Positions 43,774 to 52,660 of a DNA stretch of 64,000 nucleotides are shown piece after piece. Each line of letters opens with the position of its first letter. Position 1 is the first letter of the stretch. Origin of the DNA: Victivallales bacterium (GTDB taxonomy: Bacteria > Verrucomicrobiota > Lentisphaeria > Oligosphaerales > Oligosphaeraceae); NCBI GenBank assembly GCA_017554445.1, contig JAFZIJ010000081.1, positions 1 to 64,000 of the forward strand, read 5' to 3'. Under the pieces are notes generated by a model. The model made no database searches. It saw only the letters and a program-made list of their open reading frames with translations, and was not told the origin of the DNA. Position numbers and translations under genes: made by a program.

Positions 43774-46700
43774 TCATTTCTCCTTGTTGTTGGGTGGGGT
43801 GTCTATCCGTTCGAGAGAGAAGTCGTCAATCCATATTTTGCCGCGGTTGCCGTTAAGGCCGGCGGCGATTGAAATATTTGTAAGCCCTTCGGGAACCGTC
43901 AGTTCAACGGAGAATTGCTTCCAGTCAAACGCTTCCCGCGGGAAGGCAATCGACCGATATTCGACCGGTTTGCCTTCCCTGAAAAGCTCCAGTCGGAGCG
44001 TACCGTTCATCCAACCGATGGTGCCTGGCTGGATGTTGTCCGATTTTACCCAGCAGGATGCCTTCCAGACGGAGCCGACTGGCATAGCGGCAAGCGGAAT
44101 GGTTTGGCGGACAAGGCGGTATTCACCATCGTATCCTTCGATGCGGAGGGAAGTTTTGCCGCTGTGGGCGGTCATCGTATCCAATGCCGCGCCTTTGGGA
44201 AGATTCCAACTGGTGTTATGCGGGAAGAACTGGACAATTTCCTTAAGCCATTGTCTGTCAACATTTTCTTCAAAGTCTGGATTCTGGAGAGCGGATAGTT
44301 TAACGGAAGTTTGCTTTGCAAATGGCGATATTTCGGGAGCCGAACCGTCGTTTTCATGTGTTGTAAGACGGGTAGAGAAGAAGCACCATTGCCCGTATGC
44401 GTCGTTTTCCTGCGGCGGGCCGTCATGCCAGGCGATGAAGAAATTCTTGTTGTGCAGGAAGACGTTTGCGGGCGGCACGGGTGACTGCCAGTTGATATCC
44501 CTCAGCCGGAAATCACGGTTAAAGAATTCGCCTACGCCATTGCCTTTCCATTCCTTTCCATGAAAGCGTATTTCCTTGATGTCGAATGGATTGTAAGTGC
44601 CTTTCGTCTGCATGGAGCGCTTTGTGTCCGATTCTCCTTTCTGAAGGATTCCGTCATCGTTGAACATTGTGGCGGTGTATGGATTTTGGAAGCAAGTCGT
44701 CGCCATCCAGGCGGTGAAACTGCGGCTGCCTGCGGCTGGCTGGCGGTTGCGGATGCCACAGACAAAACCGATGGAAAGCAAGTCTTCATGGATGTGGTAT
44801 TCCGTATAATAGTCAATAGGCGAGACCATGATATTGAAACGGTTGAAGCCGCGCATCGTGCCGAGGAATTGCAGACGGATGGCGCCGTCTTCCATACGCG
44901 TGATGCGTGTGAACGGTTCGGCGGCGTCATTGGCGGAATAGGGGAGCCTGTCTTCGCCGAAGCCCGCGTCTGTATAAAGGCGTGCTTCCGAGATGAGGGG
45001 ATATGTCATTCCGCCCCAATGATGTTCTCCCGTGCTCCATTCAAGAAGGCTTCCGTTGCGTCCGATGCGGATTTTCTCCCATCCTGATTTGCTCTTGCAG
45101 ACATATTGGCCTGGCATGGATTTCCAAAACGTATCGAGTTGCGCCTTGTGGCTGAAGGAAGAAGGTTGCAGTTCGAGCGTGAACGGGCATGTCCCGAATT
45201 CCGGCACTTCATCCAGTTTTTCCGCGATGAAGACATGCGGAACATGGTCGTCTCCAACACGATCCAACAGGAAGACGGCGGCGGGAAGGGATTGTGGATT
45301 GAAGTGAAGCGTGATGGAACCGTCTTGCGTCGCGAACGTGATGTTGGCGTCATGCGGGGAAAGACCGAACGGCCAGAAGAGGGAGTTCCAAAGGACATTG
45401 CCGCCTTGTTTCATATAATAGATGTAGCGTACGACGCCGTTGCAGAGCGGATGGCGTGTGCGGAAACGATCGAACCAGACGCCGTTGGCGGCGGAGGCAG
45501 CCCAGTCACAAGGCATCCCTTCCGGAATGTCAAGCCGTAGCAACAATCCGTTTCCGATATTTGTGGATTTTGAATCGAATTGTGTGAAATCCGGCAAGGG
45601 TGTGCGTTTACCATCGTTCCCAATGGCGAACGCCTTTATGGCAAGTCGCTGATTCCCATGGTTTTCAATGAAGGATGGCGGTTCGGGCTTCAATTTTTCC
45701 GGTGCGCCGCCAAAACGATAGACGGCCATGCCAGATTCCGGCATGGGAAGTTCGAGAAAAGTGTACTCTTTTTCTAGAAGCGTAGTATGTCTTGCATGTA
45801 CATTGACAACTTTCCCATTGAGAACATCATAGACTTGCGTCGCTTGACGGAATGGTTCGGGCAGTTTGGAACTGTCGATGGAGATGAATTGACGAGGGTC
45901 CGGATAATAGGGGGAAAGTCCGACGACGGCGATGGACGCACGCGGGCCTTCGCCTTCTTTGTCCCATGCGTATTGTTCAGGCGGATTGACTGGCTGGTTG
46001 GCAGTACGTAATACGGCGAACACATCATCTGGCGTGTTGACGGCTAGATAATCTGCATCGCCGTCGCCCATTTCAACGAGCGAGTTGCGGATTTTGAAGA
46101 CCTTTTTAAAGAAATATCCATGCCCGTCCTCCATGTCCTGATAGACCATGGGAATGCCTGGAATCCAAGCGGATATGGCCATGGCGCGACGCATGCCGTC
46201 GGGACCGTACCAATATTCGGCGCGCAGGGAGTCATGGCTTTCGATATGGCGGAGACGGATTTGGCCGGGCAGATCCGTGCATTGCTGTTCATGGAGCCAG
46301 CGGCGCAGATCTTTAGCGAATGTTTCTGGATTTCTTTTGCGGAGGCCCTGCATCATGTCGTAGCAGAACGTGAAATCGTAGAGGCAGTCGCTGATGGAGC
46401 CGAAGACGTTGGAACCTGTTTCGGCAAGCGTCGCGGCGGCGGGATTGAATTCGCGCGAGCCGTCACGGATTGCCTTCTGCATGTTGATGCCACCTGGCGT
46501 CATTGACTGGCTGGCACGGGAATAGGGGATATCTGGATTCCAATTGGGAGTTTTGCTACTGCCGCAGGCGTCAATGCGATATCCGTCTATGCCATAGGTC
46601 TTGACGTAGTGGCGCGCGACGTCTTTCATGTAGTCGATCCAACTTGGCCAGTTGAAGTCGAAACACCAATAATGTAGTGTGGAGCCATCTTCCTGTTGGA

Positions 46701-47859
46701 GGAGCCATTCTGGATGCTGTTGGGCACGCGGATAGGTGTTTGAACCGCCATGCGGGACGATGTCTTGCAGGACATGCATGCCGAGTTCGTGGGCGCGATC
46801 GACAAGCTGTTTGTACTCCTCTGGCGTGCCGAGTCCATCCTGAAACTTATAGTAATCGCGTGGCCAATAACAACTTAAGTCTTCCAACGGAAGCAGCCAG
46901 ATGGCGTTGCAGCCGAGTTCGGCGATGCGGTCGAGTTGCTTGATGCTTGGGGCAAAGCCGCCCCAATCGGACCATAGGCTGCCGATGGAGCCTTTTGGAT
47001 GGAAGGAGTAGAGTGTGGCGCGGCGGACCCAGTCGGGACGATCGGCGGGAGGGACGAGGCCGCGATCGCGATGCCATTCATGGATGCGCGTCAAGGCGAT
47101 TTCCGAATGGTTGTCCTGCAACCAGAGCCAGTATTCGCCAAGTGGTTGGTAAACATTTGGTTGCATGTGGCCTTGGATGTCCGCGAAGAGGGAGGCGTCA
47201 ACGGCGTCGTCACGGTTTTCCAGCGTTGTGTTGCCACGATCGAAACCTGTTGCCAGTTCGTTGGTTAGGAAGAGGAGTGAACAGGTTCCGGAAAGTTGGA
47301 AGATGCAGACTCGTGAACCATTTCCCGCACGATGGACGGCATGGTCTGTGAGATTTTGGAAGGAGACCTCTTCGATGGTCGTGCGATTGGCTGGCAGGTT
47401 ATAGAACATGCCTTCAGCCATGGGAATACGGAACCACCGCTGCTGGAAATGGCGGATCTTGGACGGCTTATCGCCTGTCCAGGCGATTTCAAACCAACGT
47501 CTTAGCTGCTTTTTCTCAAGAAGAATCTGCGTGAAGACATGGACGGACCAATTGCCGCAGACGACATCCAGCCGCAACGTGTCGTCCGCCGTTTGGACGG
47601 CATTTTGCAATGTCCATTGGGAGTTTTCCGGTAGCCATGAGCCATCTTCGCCTTTGATGTTCATCCATGGCGTTGTTGGCTGCGCGACGGCGATGGTCTG
47701 CCCATTGTATTCAAGCTTCTGGATGGAGCCGTCCTGCGGCGAGAAGGCGACGTGTAAAGCGTCGCCGCCGAAAAGCAAGGCGTTGTCAGTCTTCTGGAAC
47801 GGAACGGCTTGCGAGAAGGCGATGATCGGCAGCAGGATGGCTAGAATTGTTTTGTGCAT
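43774..47859 (-). CDS. Secreted GH13 alpha-amylase-family protein with large beta domains
   Basis: 1361 residues from ATG 47859 (MHKTILAILLPIIAFSQA, signal peptide 1-17). The frame runs open to 48144, but that extension overlaps the SDR gene on the same strand and has no signal peptide. Beta-rich N-terminal domain (about 20-270), then the GH13 barrel (about 275-600): GCNAIWLLP, DIVPHG, nucleophile D430 in GYRIDACG, acid/base E480 in LAETGS and D543 in HIESHDS. The C-terminal 700 residues are beta-sandwich modules, the last carbohydrate-binding-like (GKIWIDDFSLERI). Length is over twice that of a typical amylase. Likely a secreted alpha-glucan or related glycosidase. Confidence 0.82.
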   Translation of the reverse strand: MHKTILAILLPIIAFSQAVPFQKTDNALLFGGDALHVAFSPQDGSIQKLEYNGQTIAVAQPTTPWMNIKGEDGSWLPENSQWTLQNAVQTADDTLRLDVVCGNWSVHVFTQILLEKKQLRRWFEIAWTGDKPSKIRHFQQRWFRIPMAEGMFYNLPANRTTIEEVSFQNLTDHAVHRAGNGSRVCIFQLSGTCSLLFLTNELATGFDRGNTTLENRDDAVDASLFADIQGHMQPNVYQPLGEYWLWLQDNHSEIALTRIHEWHRDRGLVPPADRPDWVRRATLYSFHPKGSIGSLWSDWGGFAPSIKQLDRIAELGCNAIWLLPLEDLSCYWPRDYYKFQDGLGTPEEYKQLVDRAHELGMHVLQDIVPHGGSNTYPRAQQHPEWLLQQEDGSTLHYWCFDFNWPSWIDYMKDVARHYVKTYGIDGYRIDACGSSKTPNWNPDIPYSRASQSMTPGGINMQKAIRDGSREFNPAAATLAETGSNVFGSISDCLYDFTFCYDMMQGLRKRNPETFAKDLRRWLHEQQCTDLPGQIRLRHIESHDSLRAEYWYGPDGMRRAMAISAWIPGIPMVYQDMEDGHGYFFKKVFKIRNSLVEMGDGDADYLAVNTPDDVFAVLRTANQPVNPPEQYAWDKEGEGPRASIAVVGLSPYYPDPRQFISIDSSKLPEPFRQATQVYDVLNGKVVNVHARHTTLLEKEYTFLELPMPESGMAVYRFGGAPEKLKPEPPSFIENHGNQRLAIKAFAIGNDGKRTPLPDFTQFDSKSTNIGNGLLLRLDIPEGMPCDWAASAANGVWFDRFRTRHPLCNGVVRYIYYMKQGGNVLWNSLFWPFGLSPHDANITFATQDGSITLHFNPQSLPAAVFLLDRVGDDHVPHVFIAEKLDEVPEFGTCPFTLELQPSSFSHKAQLDTFWKSMPGQYVCKSKSGWEKIRIGRNGSLLEWSTGEHHWGGMTYPLISEARLYTDAGFGEDRLPYSANDAAEPFTRITRMEDGAIRLQFLGTMRGFNRFNIMVSPIDYYTEYHIHEDLLSIGFVCGIRNRQPAAGSRSFTAWMATTCFQNPYTATMFNDDGILQKGESDTKRSMQTKGTYNPFDIKEIRFHGKEWKGNGVGEFFNRDFRLRDINWQSPVPPANVFLHNKNFFIAWHDGPPQENDAYGQWCFFSTRLTTHENDGSAPEISPFAKQTSVKLSALQNPDFEENVDRQWLKEIVQFFPHNTSWNLPKGAALDTMTAHSGKTSLRIEGYDGEYRLVRQTIPLAAMPVGSVWKASCWVKSDNIQPGTIGWMNGTLRLELFREGKPVEYRSIAFPREAFDWKQFSVELTVPEGLTNISIAAGLNGNRGKIWIDDFSLERIDTPPNNKEK

Positions 47860-47919
47860 AAGTGTTTTGTTTCTATAAGGCCAGACAGCTAGAAGGCTAG
47901 AGAATTTATTGCTTAACAC

Positions 47920-47947
47920 CATAAGCCATAAGCCTTTAGCCATAAGC
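47920..47947. repeat. 7-bp repeat array, 4 copies (CATAAGC)
   Basis: CATAAGC at 47920, 47927 and 47941 with one variant (CTTTAGC) at 47934. It lies in the 97-bp gap between the SDR stop and the GH13 start. Just upstream, two CTAGA motifs at 47889 and 47897 recall the 9-bp arrays. Confidence 0.8.
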
Positions 47948-47967
47948 ATTGCGCCGTTAGGCGCAAT
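47948..47967. other. 8-bp hairpin spanning the SDR stop codon
   Basis: ATTGCGCC, loop GTTA, GGCGCAAT. The SDR stop codon (TAA on the - strand, 47957-47959) lies in the loop. No U tract follows. Confidence 0.6.
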
Positions 47968-48721
47968 AAACGCCGCCATTGATGTCCAACGTGGCTCCTG
48001 TGATGAAGCCGTCGTATTCAGAGGCGAGAAACGCGACGGGACGGGCGACGTCTTCCGCGTTGCCCGCGCGGCCAAGCGGAATCTGCGAAACGGTGAGTGC
48101 GGCGGATTCTGCCGTCGTGTGGGTGTTATGAAAACGCGTGCCAAGCATCAGGCCTGGTGCGACGCAATTGACGCGAATCTTGCGGTCGGCGAGTTCGCCG
48201 GAAAGGGCACGTGTCCATGTGATGACGGCTCCCTTGCTGGTGCCATAGACCAACGAACCGGCATGGCCGCCTTTGCGGCCTGCCAGCGACGCGAGATTGA
48301 CGATACTGCTGCCTTCCGTGTTTTTCGCCAGATACGGAACGGCCGTCCGCGTGACATACATCATGCTCTTCAGATTGACCGACATGACTTTGTCCCAAAA
48401 TTCATCGGTGATGTCCGGTAGCCAGACGCGTTTGACAAGATCGCCCGTGTTGTTGATGAGAACGTCCAGACCGCCAAGAAAAGCGGCGGCGTCATGAACC
48501 ATTTTGACGGCTTGATCTTCTTTTGTGAGATCGGCCTGGAATGTGGCAGCACGTTGCCCAAGTGACTGGGACTGTTTGACTAATGCTTCAGCTCCGTCTT
48601 TGCTGCTGAAGTAATGGATGGCGACATCACAGCCTTGGCGGATCAATTCCCGGACGATTGCTTCGCCGAGGCCCTGACCACCGCCTGTAACCAATGCTTT
48701 CTTGCCTTTAAGTGAGCCCAT
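47957..48721 (-). CDS. Short-chain dehydrogenase/reductase (SDR, FabG-like)
   Basis: 254 residues from ATG 48721, which has AAAGGA 6 nt upstream; the frame opens at 48874, but that extension reads through the 9-bp repeat array. Rossmann glycine motif TGGGQGLG (about 12-19), NNTGD in place of NNAG, catalytic Ser in LASLAG, Tyr-x3-Lys as YGTSK, and the C-terminal GATLDINGG. It oxidises or reduces a sugar or polyol with NAD(P). The sialate esterase gene lies upstream on the same strand and the GH13 gene downstream. Confidence 0.85.
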   Translation of the reverse strand: MGSLKGKKALVTGGGQGLGEAIVRELIRQGCDVAIHYFSSKDGAEALVKQSQSLGQRAATFQADLTKEDQAVKMVHDAAAFLGGLDVLINNTGDLVKRVWLPDITDEFWDKVMSVNLKSMMYVTRTAVPYLAKNTEGSSIVNLASLAGRKGGHAGSLVYGTSKGAVITWTRALSGELADRKIRVNCVAPGLMLGTRFHNTHTTAESAALTVSQIPLGRAGNAEDVARPVAFLASEYDGFITGATLDINGGVYCA

Positions 48722-48749
48722 GGTTATTCCTTTGTGTTGGGGGATTATT

Positions 48750-48817
48750 CTGGAGGTTCTGGATATTCTGGATATTCTGGATGTTTTTGTGAAATCCAGT
48801 ACTTCCAGTAAATCCGG
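48750..48817. repeat. 9-bp repeat array (4 x CTGGA-N4) plus inverted array (3 x TCCAG/TCCGG-N4)
   Basis: CTGGA at 48750, 48759, 48768 and 48777; then TCCAG at 48795 and 48804 and TCCGG at 48813, each 9 bp apart. Same design as the array at 37003, in the gap between the sialate esterase stop (48831) and the SDR start (48721). Confidence 0.92.
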
Positions 48818-48830
48818 TAATCTTCCATTG

Positions 48831-50774
48831 TCATTGATCCGTTCTAAATGGTGCGGCGGGCAAGCCCGCCGCATTGTACAAACTGACGGGGGGATTCATG
48901 CCCCACGCATAGCGGATATATTGCGGCTGAGGAACTTGTGGCGATGATATGACCACGCTGTCGCCGTCGATCGTAGCATCGCACCACACGAACTTCTTAT
49001 CCGCTCCCGCGATTGCGAAGCCAGCGGCCTTTCCGTCTTTGAACTGCAAGCCGCCATACACATAATCAAAGTGGACACGGATTTTGCCATCCTCCACCGT
49101 CGCTGATTTGAACAGCGGGCCGCAGACTTCTATCGATGTGTCACCATAGCAGTCATGTCCTGCCCAGCGGGCCAGACGGCGGCCGACGTCCTGCTTGTTG
49201 TGCGGATGGACGTTCGCCTCTTCGCCGATGTCGATGGTGATCGCCATACCCGTATGCGGCAGCGACAACGCTTTCGCCTGTGATTCACGGAAAAACGCCC
49301 AGCCACCATGCGCGTTTGGATCGTTGTTGCGCGCCATGTAGTTCGGCAACTGCACGAAATAGAACGGCAGTGAATCGTCCTTCCAGTATTTCCGCCACGA
49401 CGTAATCAGCGCAGGGAACAGGATATCATGCTGCGGAGCGTTGCCCGCATTCGATTCGCCTTGATACCACAGGAAACCTTTCAGCGGCGTCCGCACATAT
49501 GGATGAACCATGGCGTTGAATAGTGCGAACGGCAGACGGTAGCCGCTAGGCAGATTGCGAGCCAATTTGCCTGGTTCGCGACCCGCTTCGACTTTGTATT
49601 TCCATGATGTCGCGAGTTTTATGCTCTTATTGCCCTGCTGGAGAGTCAGCGGCCTCGGATACGGCGGAAAGAAGCCGCCATGGCCGATTTCCACCGTGAT
49701 GCGTACCGCGATCGTGTTCTTTCCCGCATGCAACATCTTGCTGGAGAACGGATAGTTATGCGGAACCCATTCCCTTCCGTCATTCTGCTTGCGGCCGACT
49801 TCAATTCCGTTGACGTATGCGATACTGTTGTGCTGCACGAAACTCAACGCCAGCATCGATGGATGCGTAAAATCCCAGTCAGCAGGAACATCGACCGTTG
49901 AACGGAACCATACGGAGCCATCGATGTTCACGCCTTTCTGCTTAATGGACGACGGTACCGTCATGGACGGCCAATCGGAATCATCATATTCCGGTTTGGT
50001 CCATTCAAGGCATTCAGGCTTCACGCCCGGATCTTTGTAAATACCGTCGTGATAGACCTGCATGCGGACTTTGTCATACGCCGCCCAGTCCGGATATTCT
50101 TCCGGTTTCAAATCCTTCAACGGTTGCGGCAGACGTGAATCCGCACGCAAAACTTCCTCCGGAACATAGCATTCGCAACCAGCGGAACCGACCCCGCAGC
50201 TGATGATGGCGATCGGAACTTTGTAGCGTTCGATAATTTCCCGCGCAAAGAAATATGCAGCCGCTGAGAATTTGGGGGCGTTGTGCGGTGTGCAAAGCAG
50301 CCATTGGCCAACGCCTTCCGTCTGTGGCGTTGACGACAACGCGTGTGCGACGGTGAAAAAGCGCATCGTCGGATAATCCGCCTTGGCGATTTCCTCCCGT
50401 GCGTTCACGGCTTCGGGAAGCCGCAACTCCATGTTGGACTGTCCAGACGCCAGCCAGATGTCGCCGACTAGTATGTTCTTCAATACTAACTTGTTCTGGC
50501 CGGTGATGACCATCTCGCGCGGTTCGGAGGAAGCGGGCATTGGCTTCAGAACCGCCGTCCAATCGCCATTGGCATCCGCAGTCGCGTCGATCTTCTGACC
50601 GGCGAATTCCACCGTGACCAGTTCGTCCGGACTCGCTGTGCCATAGATTGGAACGTCGTGGTCTCTTTGCAGTAGCATGTTGTCCGCAAAAATCGGCGTC
50701 ACCGCCACATCCGCAACACTTGGCAAAGCCATCGTCGCCGCCAACCCCAGGAGAATCGTGTTCAATAGTTTCAT
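48831..50774 (-). CDS. Secreted sialate O-acetylesterase
   Basis: 647 residues from ATG 50774 (MKLLNTILLGLAATMALPSVA, signal peptide 1-21). Beta-sandwich first (about 25-100), then the SGNH hydrolase motif IWLASGQSNM with Ser113, a GCEC segment, and VHPHNKQDVG with a candidate catalytic His. A central jelly-roll inserts between (about 240-390: WFRSTVDVPADWDF). The family removes O-acetyl groups from sialic acids or other acetylated sugars, often on host mucins. A weak AAGG SD and an extended -10 (50827-50835) precede it, so it may start the SDR/GH13/ceramidase-like gene run. Confidence 0.85.
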   Translation of the reverse strand: MKLLNTILLGLAATMALPSVADVAVTPIFADNMLLQRDHDVPIYGTASPDELVTVEFAGQKIDATADANGDWTAVLKPMPASSEPREMVITGQNKLVLKNILVGDIWLASGQSNMELRLPEAVNAREEIAKADYPTMRFFTVAHALSSTPQTEGVGQWLLCTPHNAPKFSAAAYFFAREIIERYKVPIAIISCGVGSAGCECYVPEEVLRADSRLPQPLKDLKPEEYPDWAAYDKVRMQVYHDGIYKDPGVKPECLEWTKPEYDDSDWPSMTVPSSIKQKGVNIDGSVWFRSTVDVPADWDFTHPSMLALSFVQHNSIAYVNGIEVGRKQNDGREWVPHNYPFSSKMLHAGKNTIAVRITVEIGHGGFFPPYPRPLTLQQGNKSIKLATSWKYKVEAGREPGKLARNLPSGYRLPFALFNAMVHPYVRTPLKGFLWYQGESNAGNAPQHDILFPALITSWRKYWKDDSLPFYFVQLPNYMARNNDPNAHGGWAFFRESQAKALSLPHTGMAITIDIGEEANVHPHNKQDVGRRLARWAGHDCYGDTSIEVCGPLFKSATVEDGKIRVHFDYVYGGLQFKDGKAAGFAIAGADKKFVWCDATIDGDSVVISSPQVPQPQYIRYAWGMNPPVSLYNAAGLPAAPFRTDQ

Positions 50775-50826
50775 CGTCAAAGCCTTAATTTGTCTGTCTG
50801 TTCCCAAAAGTCATTTTATAAACTAT

Positions 50827-50835
50827 ATTATAGCA
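50827..50835 (-). promoter_or_regulatory. Extended -10 promoter element for the sialate esterase
   Basis: TGCTATAAT on the - strand, 53 nt from the start codon. A TTGACC lies only 10 bp upstream, too close for a standard -35, so this would be an extended -10 promoter. The 92-bp gap is divergent with the EamA gene. Confidence 0.4.
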
Positions 50836-50866
50836 TCATCTCGGTCAACATACCAAATATAACACA

Positions 50867-51769
50867 ATGAAACACACGAAAAACATCGTCATGCTTCTAT
50901 TGACGGCCATCATCTGGGGCTTTGCGTTTTGCGCCCAGAGCGCCGCCATGGATTCCATCGGGCCGCTCGCCTTCAATATGCTTCGTTCCATTCTCGGCGG
51001 ACTCGTCCTCATTCCCATCATTCCGTTTCTTGATCGCATCAAGTCACAGCAGGAGAAAGAGATAGAAAAGAGTTACCGCCGCAAAGACTTGCTGATAGGC
51101 GGATTGTGCTGCGGCGTCGCGCTCGGTACAGCCAGCGCCATGCAGCAGATCGGAATCAAATACACAACCGTCGGCAAGGCTGGTTTCATCACGGCCTGCT
51201 ACATCATTCTCGTGCCGATTTTCGGCATTTTCTTGAAGAAACGCTGTTCGTTTTTCGTCTGGATCAGTATTGTCATCGCCGTTGCAGGGCTTTATCTGCT
51301 GTGCATGAACGAAAGCTTCAGCATCGCCAAAGGCGACTTGTTCGTCATCGCCTGCGCGTTCCTATTTACGTTCCAAATCCTTTTTATCGACCACTTTGCG
51401 CCTAAATGCGATTGCGTCCGTCTGGCCTGCATTCAATTCTTTATCGCGGGAATTCTCAGCCTGATCGGCATGTTTTTCATGGAAGGAATGCCGCAACTTT
51501 CGCAGATCAAGGCGGCACTTCTTCCCATTCTCTATGCGGGCATCATGTCGTCGGGCGTCGCCTATACGCTGCAGATGGTCGGCCAAAAGAATTTCAATCC
51601 GACCATTGCTTCATTAATCATGAGCTTGGAATCGACGTTCGCCGCCATCGGCGGCTGGATGCTGCTTGGGCAGAAACTTACAGTCCGCGAACTTGGCGGC
51701 TGCGCGTTGATGTTTATCGCGATTATGCTTTCGCAGGTTCCGCAGAAGAACCCAAAAGCCGAAATCTGA
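50867..51769 (+). CDS. EamA/DMT-family transporter
   Basis: 300 residues with about ten membrane segments, in two EamA halves: IIWGFAFCAQSAAMDSIGPL at the start and YAGIMSSGVAYTLQMVGQKN...LESTFAAIGGWMLLGQ near the end, both typical of the drug/metabolite transporter family. Exports or imports a small metabolite; substrate unreadable. No clear SD. Its last 208 bp are overlapped on the other strand by the PIN gene. Confidence 0.85.
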   Translation: MKHTKNIVMLLLTAIIWGFAFCAQSAAMDSIGPLAFNMLRSILGGLVLIPIIPFLDRIKSQQEKEIEKSYRRKDLLIGGLCCGVALGTASAMQQIGIKYTTVGKAGFITACYIILVPIFGIFLKKRCSFFVWISIVIAVAGLYLLCMNESFSIAKGDLFVIACAFLFTFQILFIDHFAPKCDCVRLACIQFFIAGILSLIGMFFMEGMPQLSQIKAALLPILYAGIMSSGVAYTLQMVGQKNFNPTIASLIMSLESTFAAIGGWMLLGQKLTVRELGGCALMFIAIMLSQVPQKNPKAEI

Positions 51770-52230
51770 AAGAATAATGTAAGAGATTGTATCTGCCCGG
51801 TCAATACAGTGAGAGCCTCACGTGGGGAGAATACAGGAATGGGGCTTCCTGTGAAATGCTGCTGGTCACGTGTTACAATGCAACAGGCATCAATGGCGTG
51901 TGCGGATTGTATTTGTATGGCGTCTTCAAAATCATTGTAGGAAGCTATGGCTGCTCTGGCAAGAATGGTTGCATCTATGGGAGCAATTGTGAAAAGTTTT
52001 AGAAGGATTGAAATGGCTTGATACGCTTTTGCCTTGCCAGACTGTTTGGATACGATATAGAAAACATTGTTTACGGATATGGCGGATATGGCAAAGGAGA
52101 TGGGGCTGCTTTCAGCCATTTGCCAAAGATGAAGCGCTTCGTGAAAGAAAACGCCTCGTTTGAAAAAGAAGTCAAGCAGTACATTGGTATCAAGAAGAAC
52201 AGATGAGATAGGAGGCGCGTACATGTTCAT
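51562..52230 (-). CDS. PIN-domain toxin (VapC-like)
   Basis: 222 residues. The PIN domain occupies about 10-145: SSVLLDTNVLLDFF with D14 and D20, SAISVNNVFYIVSK (Asn-Asn is normal for the PIN_3 subgroup), acidic NDFEDA (100-103) and IVTRDQQHF with D122. These proteins are Mg-dependent ribonucleases, often cutting tRNA. The start overlaps the antitoxin stop by 4 bp. The frame continues about 75 residues past the PIN domain, antisense to the transporter gene, so the native stop may have been lost. The true C-terminus is uncertain. Confidence 0.75.
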   Translation of the reverse strand: MNMYAPPISSVLLDTNVLLDFFFKRGVFFHEALHLWQMAESSPISFAISAISVNNVFYIVSKQSGKAKAYQAISILLKLFTIAPIDATILARAAIASYNDFEDAIQIQSAHAIDACCIVTRDQQHFTGSPIPVFSPREALTVLTGQIQSLTLFFQISAFGFFCGTCESIIAININAQPPSSRTVSFCPSSIQPPMAANVDSKLMINEAMVGLKFFWPTICSV

Positions 52231-52493
52231 GCATCTCCAAGGCGTTGTAGGATTGCATCAGCCAGAGCATTTTTGTAATTCCAATTATCAGGAAGCGGAG
52301 GCAATTCATCAGCCAATTTAAGTGCTTGTTCCACAAGAGATTGTTTAACACGTAATGGCTTTGTTTCTTGTAACGTCTTGTGGCGTTTCAAATGCAATAT
52401 ATGGCCTTTGGGGGTGCGAAGAGGCTTGCGGGACAAAGGTGAAATGAAGATCGGTTGATTGATGCCTTGTATTGTGCGTTTTGTTTGTGTCAT
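52227..52493 (-). CDS. Putative antitoxin of the PIN module
   Basis: 88 residues, basic N-terminal half (TPKGHILHLKRHKTLQ) and acidic C-terminal tail (KLADELPPLPDNWNYKNALADAIL) that could wrap the toxin. It is not a recognised RHH, AbrB or Phd/YefM fold, so antitoxin status rests on gene order, 4-bp overlap with the PIN gene, a strong GGAGG SD 7 nt upstream and a readable promoter/operator. Confidence 0.65.
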   Translation of the reverse strand: MTQTKRTIQGINQPIFISPLSRKPLRTPKGHILHLKRHKTLQETKPLRVKQSLVEQALKLADELPPLPDNWNYKNALADAILQRLGDA

Positions 52494-52530
52494 TTATTAC
52501 CTCCAGTAAGTTTTGCTATCTGATATGTCT

Positions 52531-52559
52531 TTTATATTAGTATAATATAACCTTTTCAA
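52531..52559 (-). promoter_or_regulatory. Sigma-70 type promoter of the toxin-antitoxin operon
   Basis: TTGAAA (-35, 52559-52554), 17-bp spacer, TATAAA (-10, 52536-52531) on the - strand, followed about 30 nt later by GGAGG and the antitoxin ATG at 52493. Spacing and hexamers are close to consensus. Confidence 0.75.
52533..52549. promoter_or_regulatory. Palindrome inside the toxin-antitoxin promoter, candidate operator
   Basis: TATATTA-GTA-TAATATA, a perfect 7-bp inverted repeat overlapping the -10 and most of the spacer. Toxin-antitoxin operons are commonly autoregulated by the antitoxin or complex at such a site. Confidence 0.5.
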
Positions 52560-52583
52560 ATAACAAATCCGATTCTTGTAAAA

Positions 52584-52617
52584 AAATGGCGTTACGGATT
52601 AGTTCGTAACGCCATTT
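52584..52617 (-). terminator. Intrinsic terminator of the GH2-like gene
   Basis: 13-bp perfect stem (AAATGGCGTTACG / CGTAACGCCATTT), 8-nt loop, followed on the - strand by a T run (TTTTTTT). It lies 44 bp past the GH2-like stop at 52661. Confidence 0.9.
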
Positions 52618-52660
52618 AGCATGAAAAAAATAGTTTTGGATAATTTAAGTTATAGAAAAA

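Noticed and set aside
47860-48144. N-terminal extension of the GH13 protein to 48144
   Set aside because: It overlaps the SDR gene and has no signal peptide; the ATG at 47859 gives a clean one.
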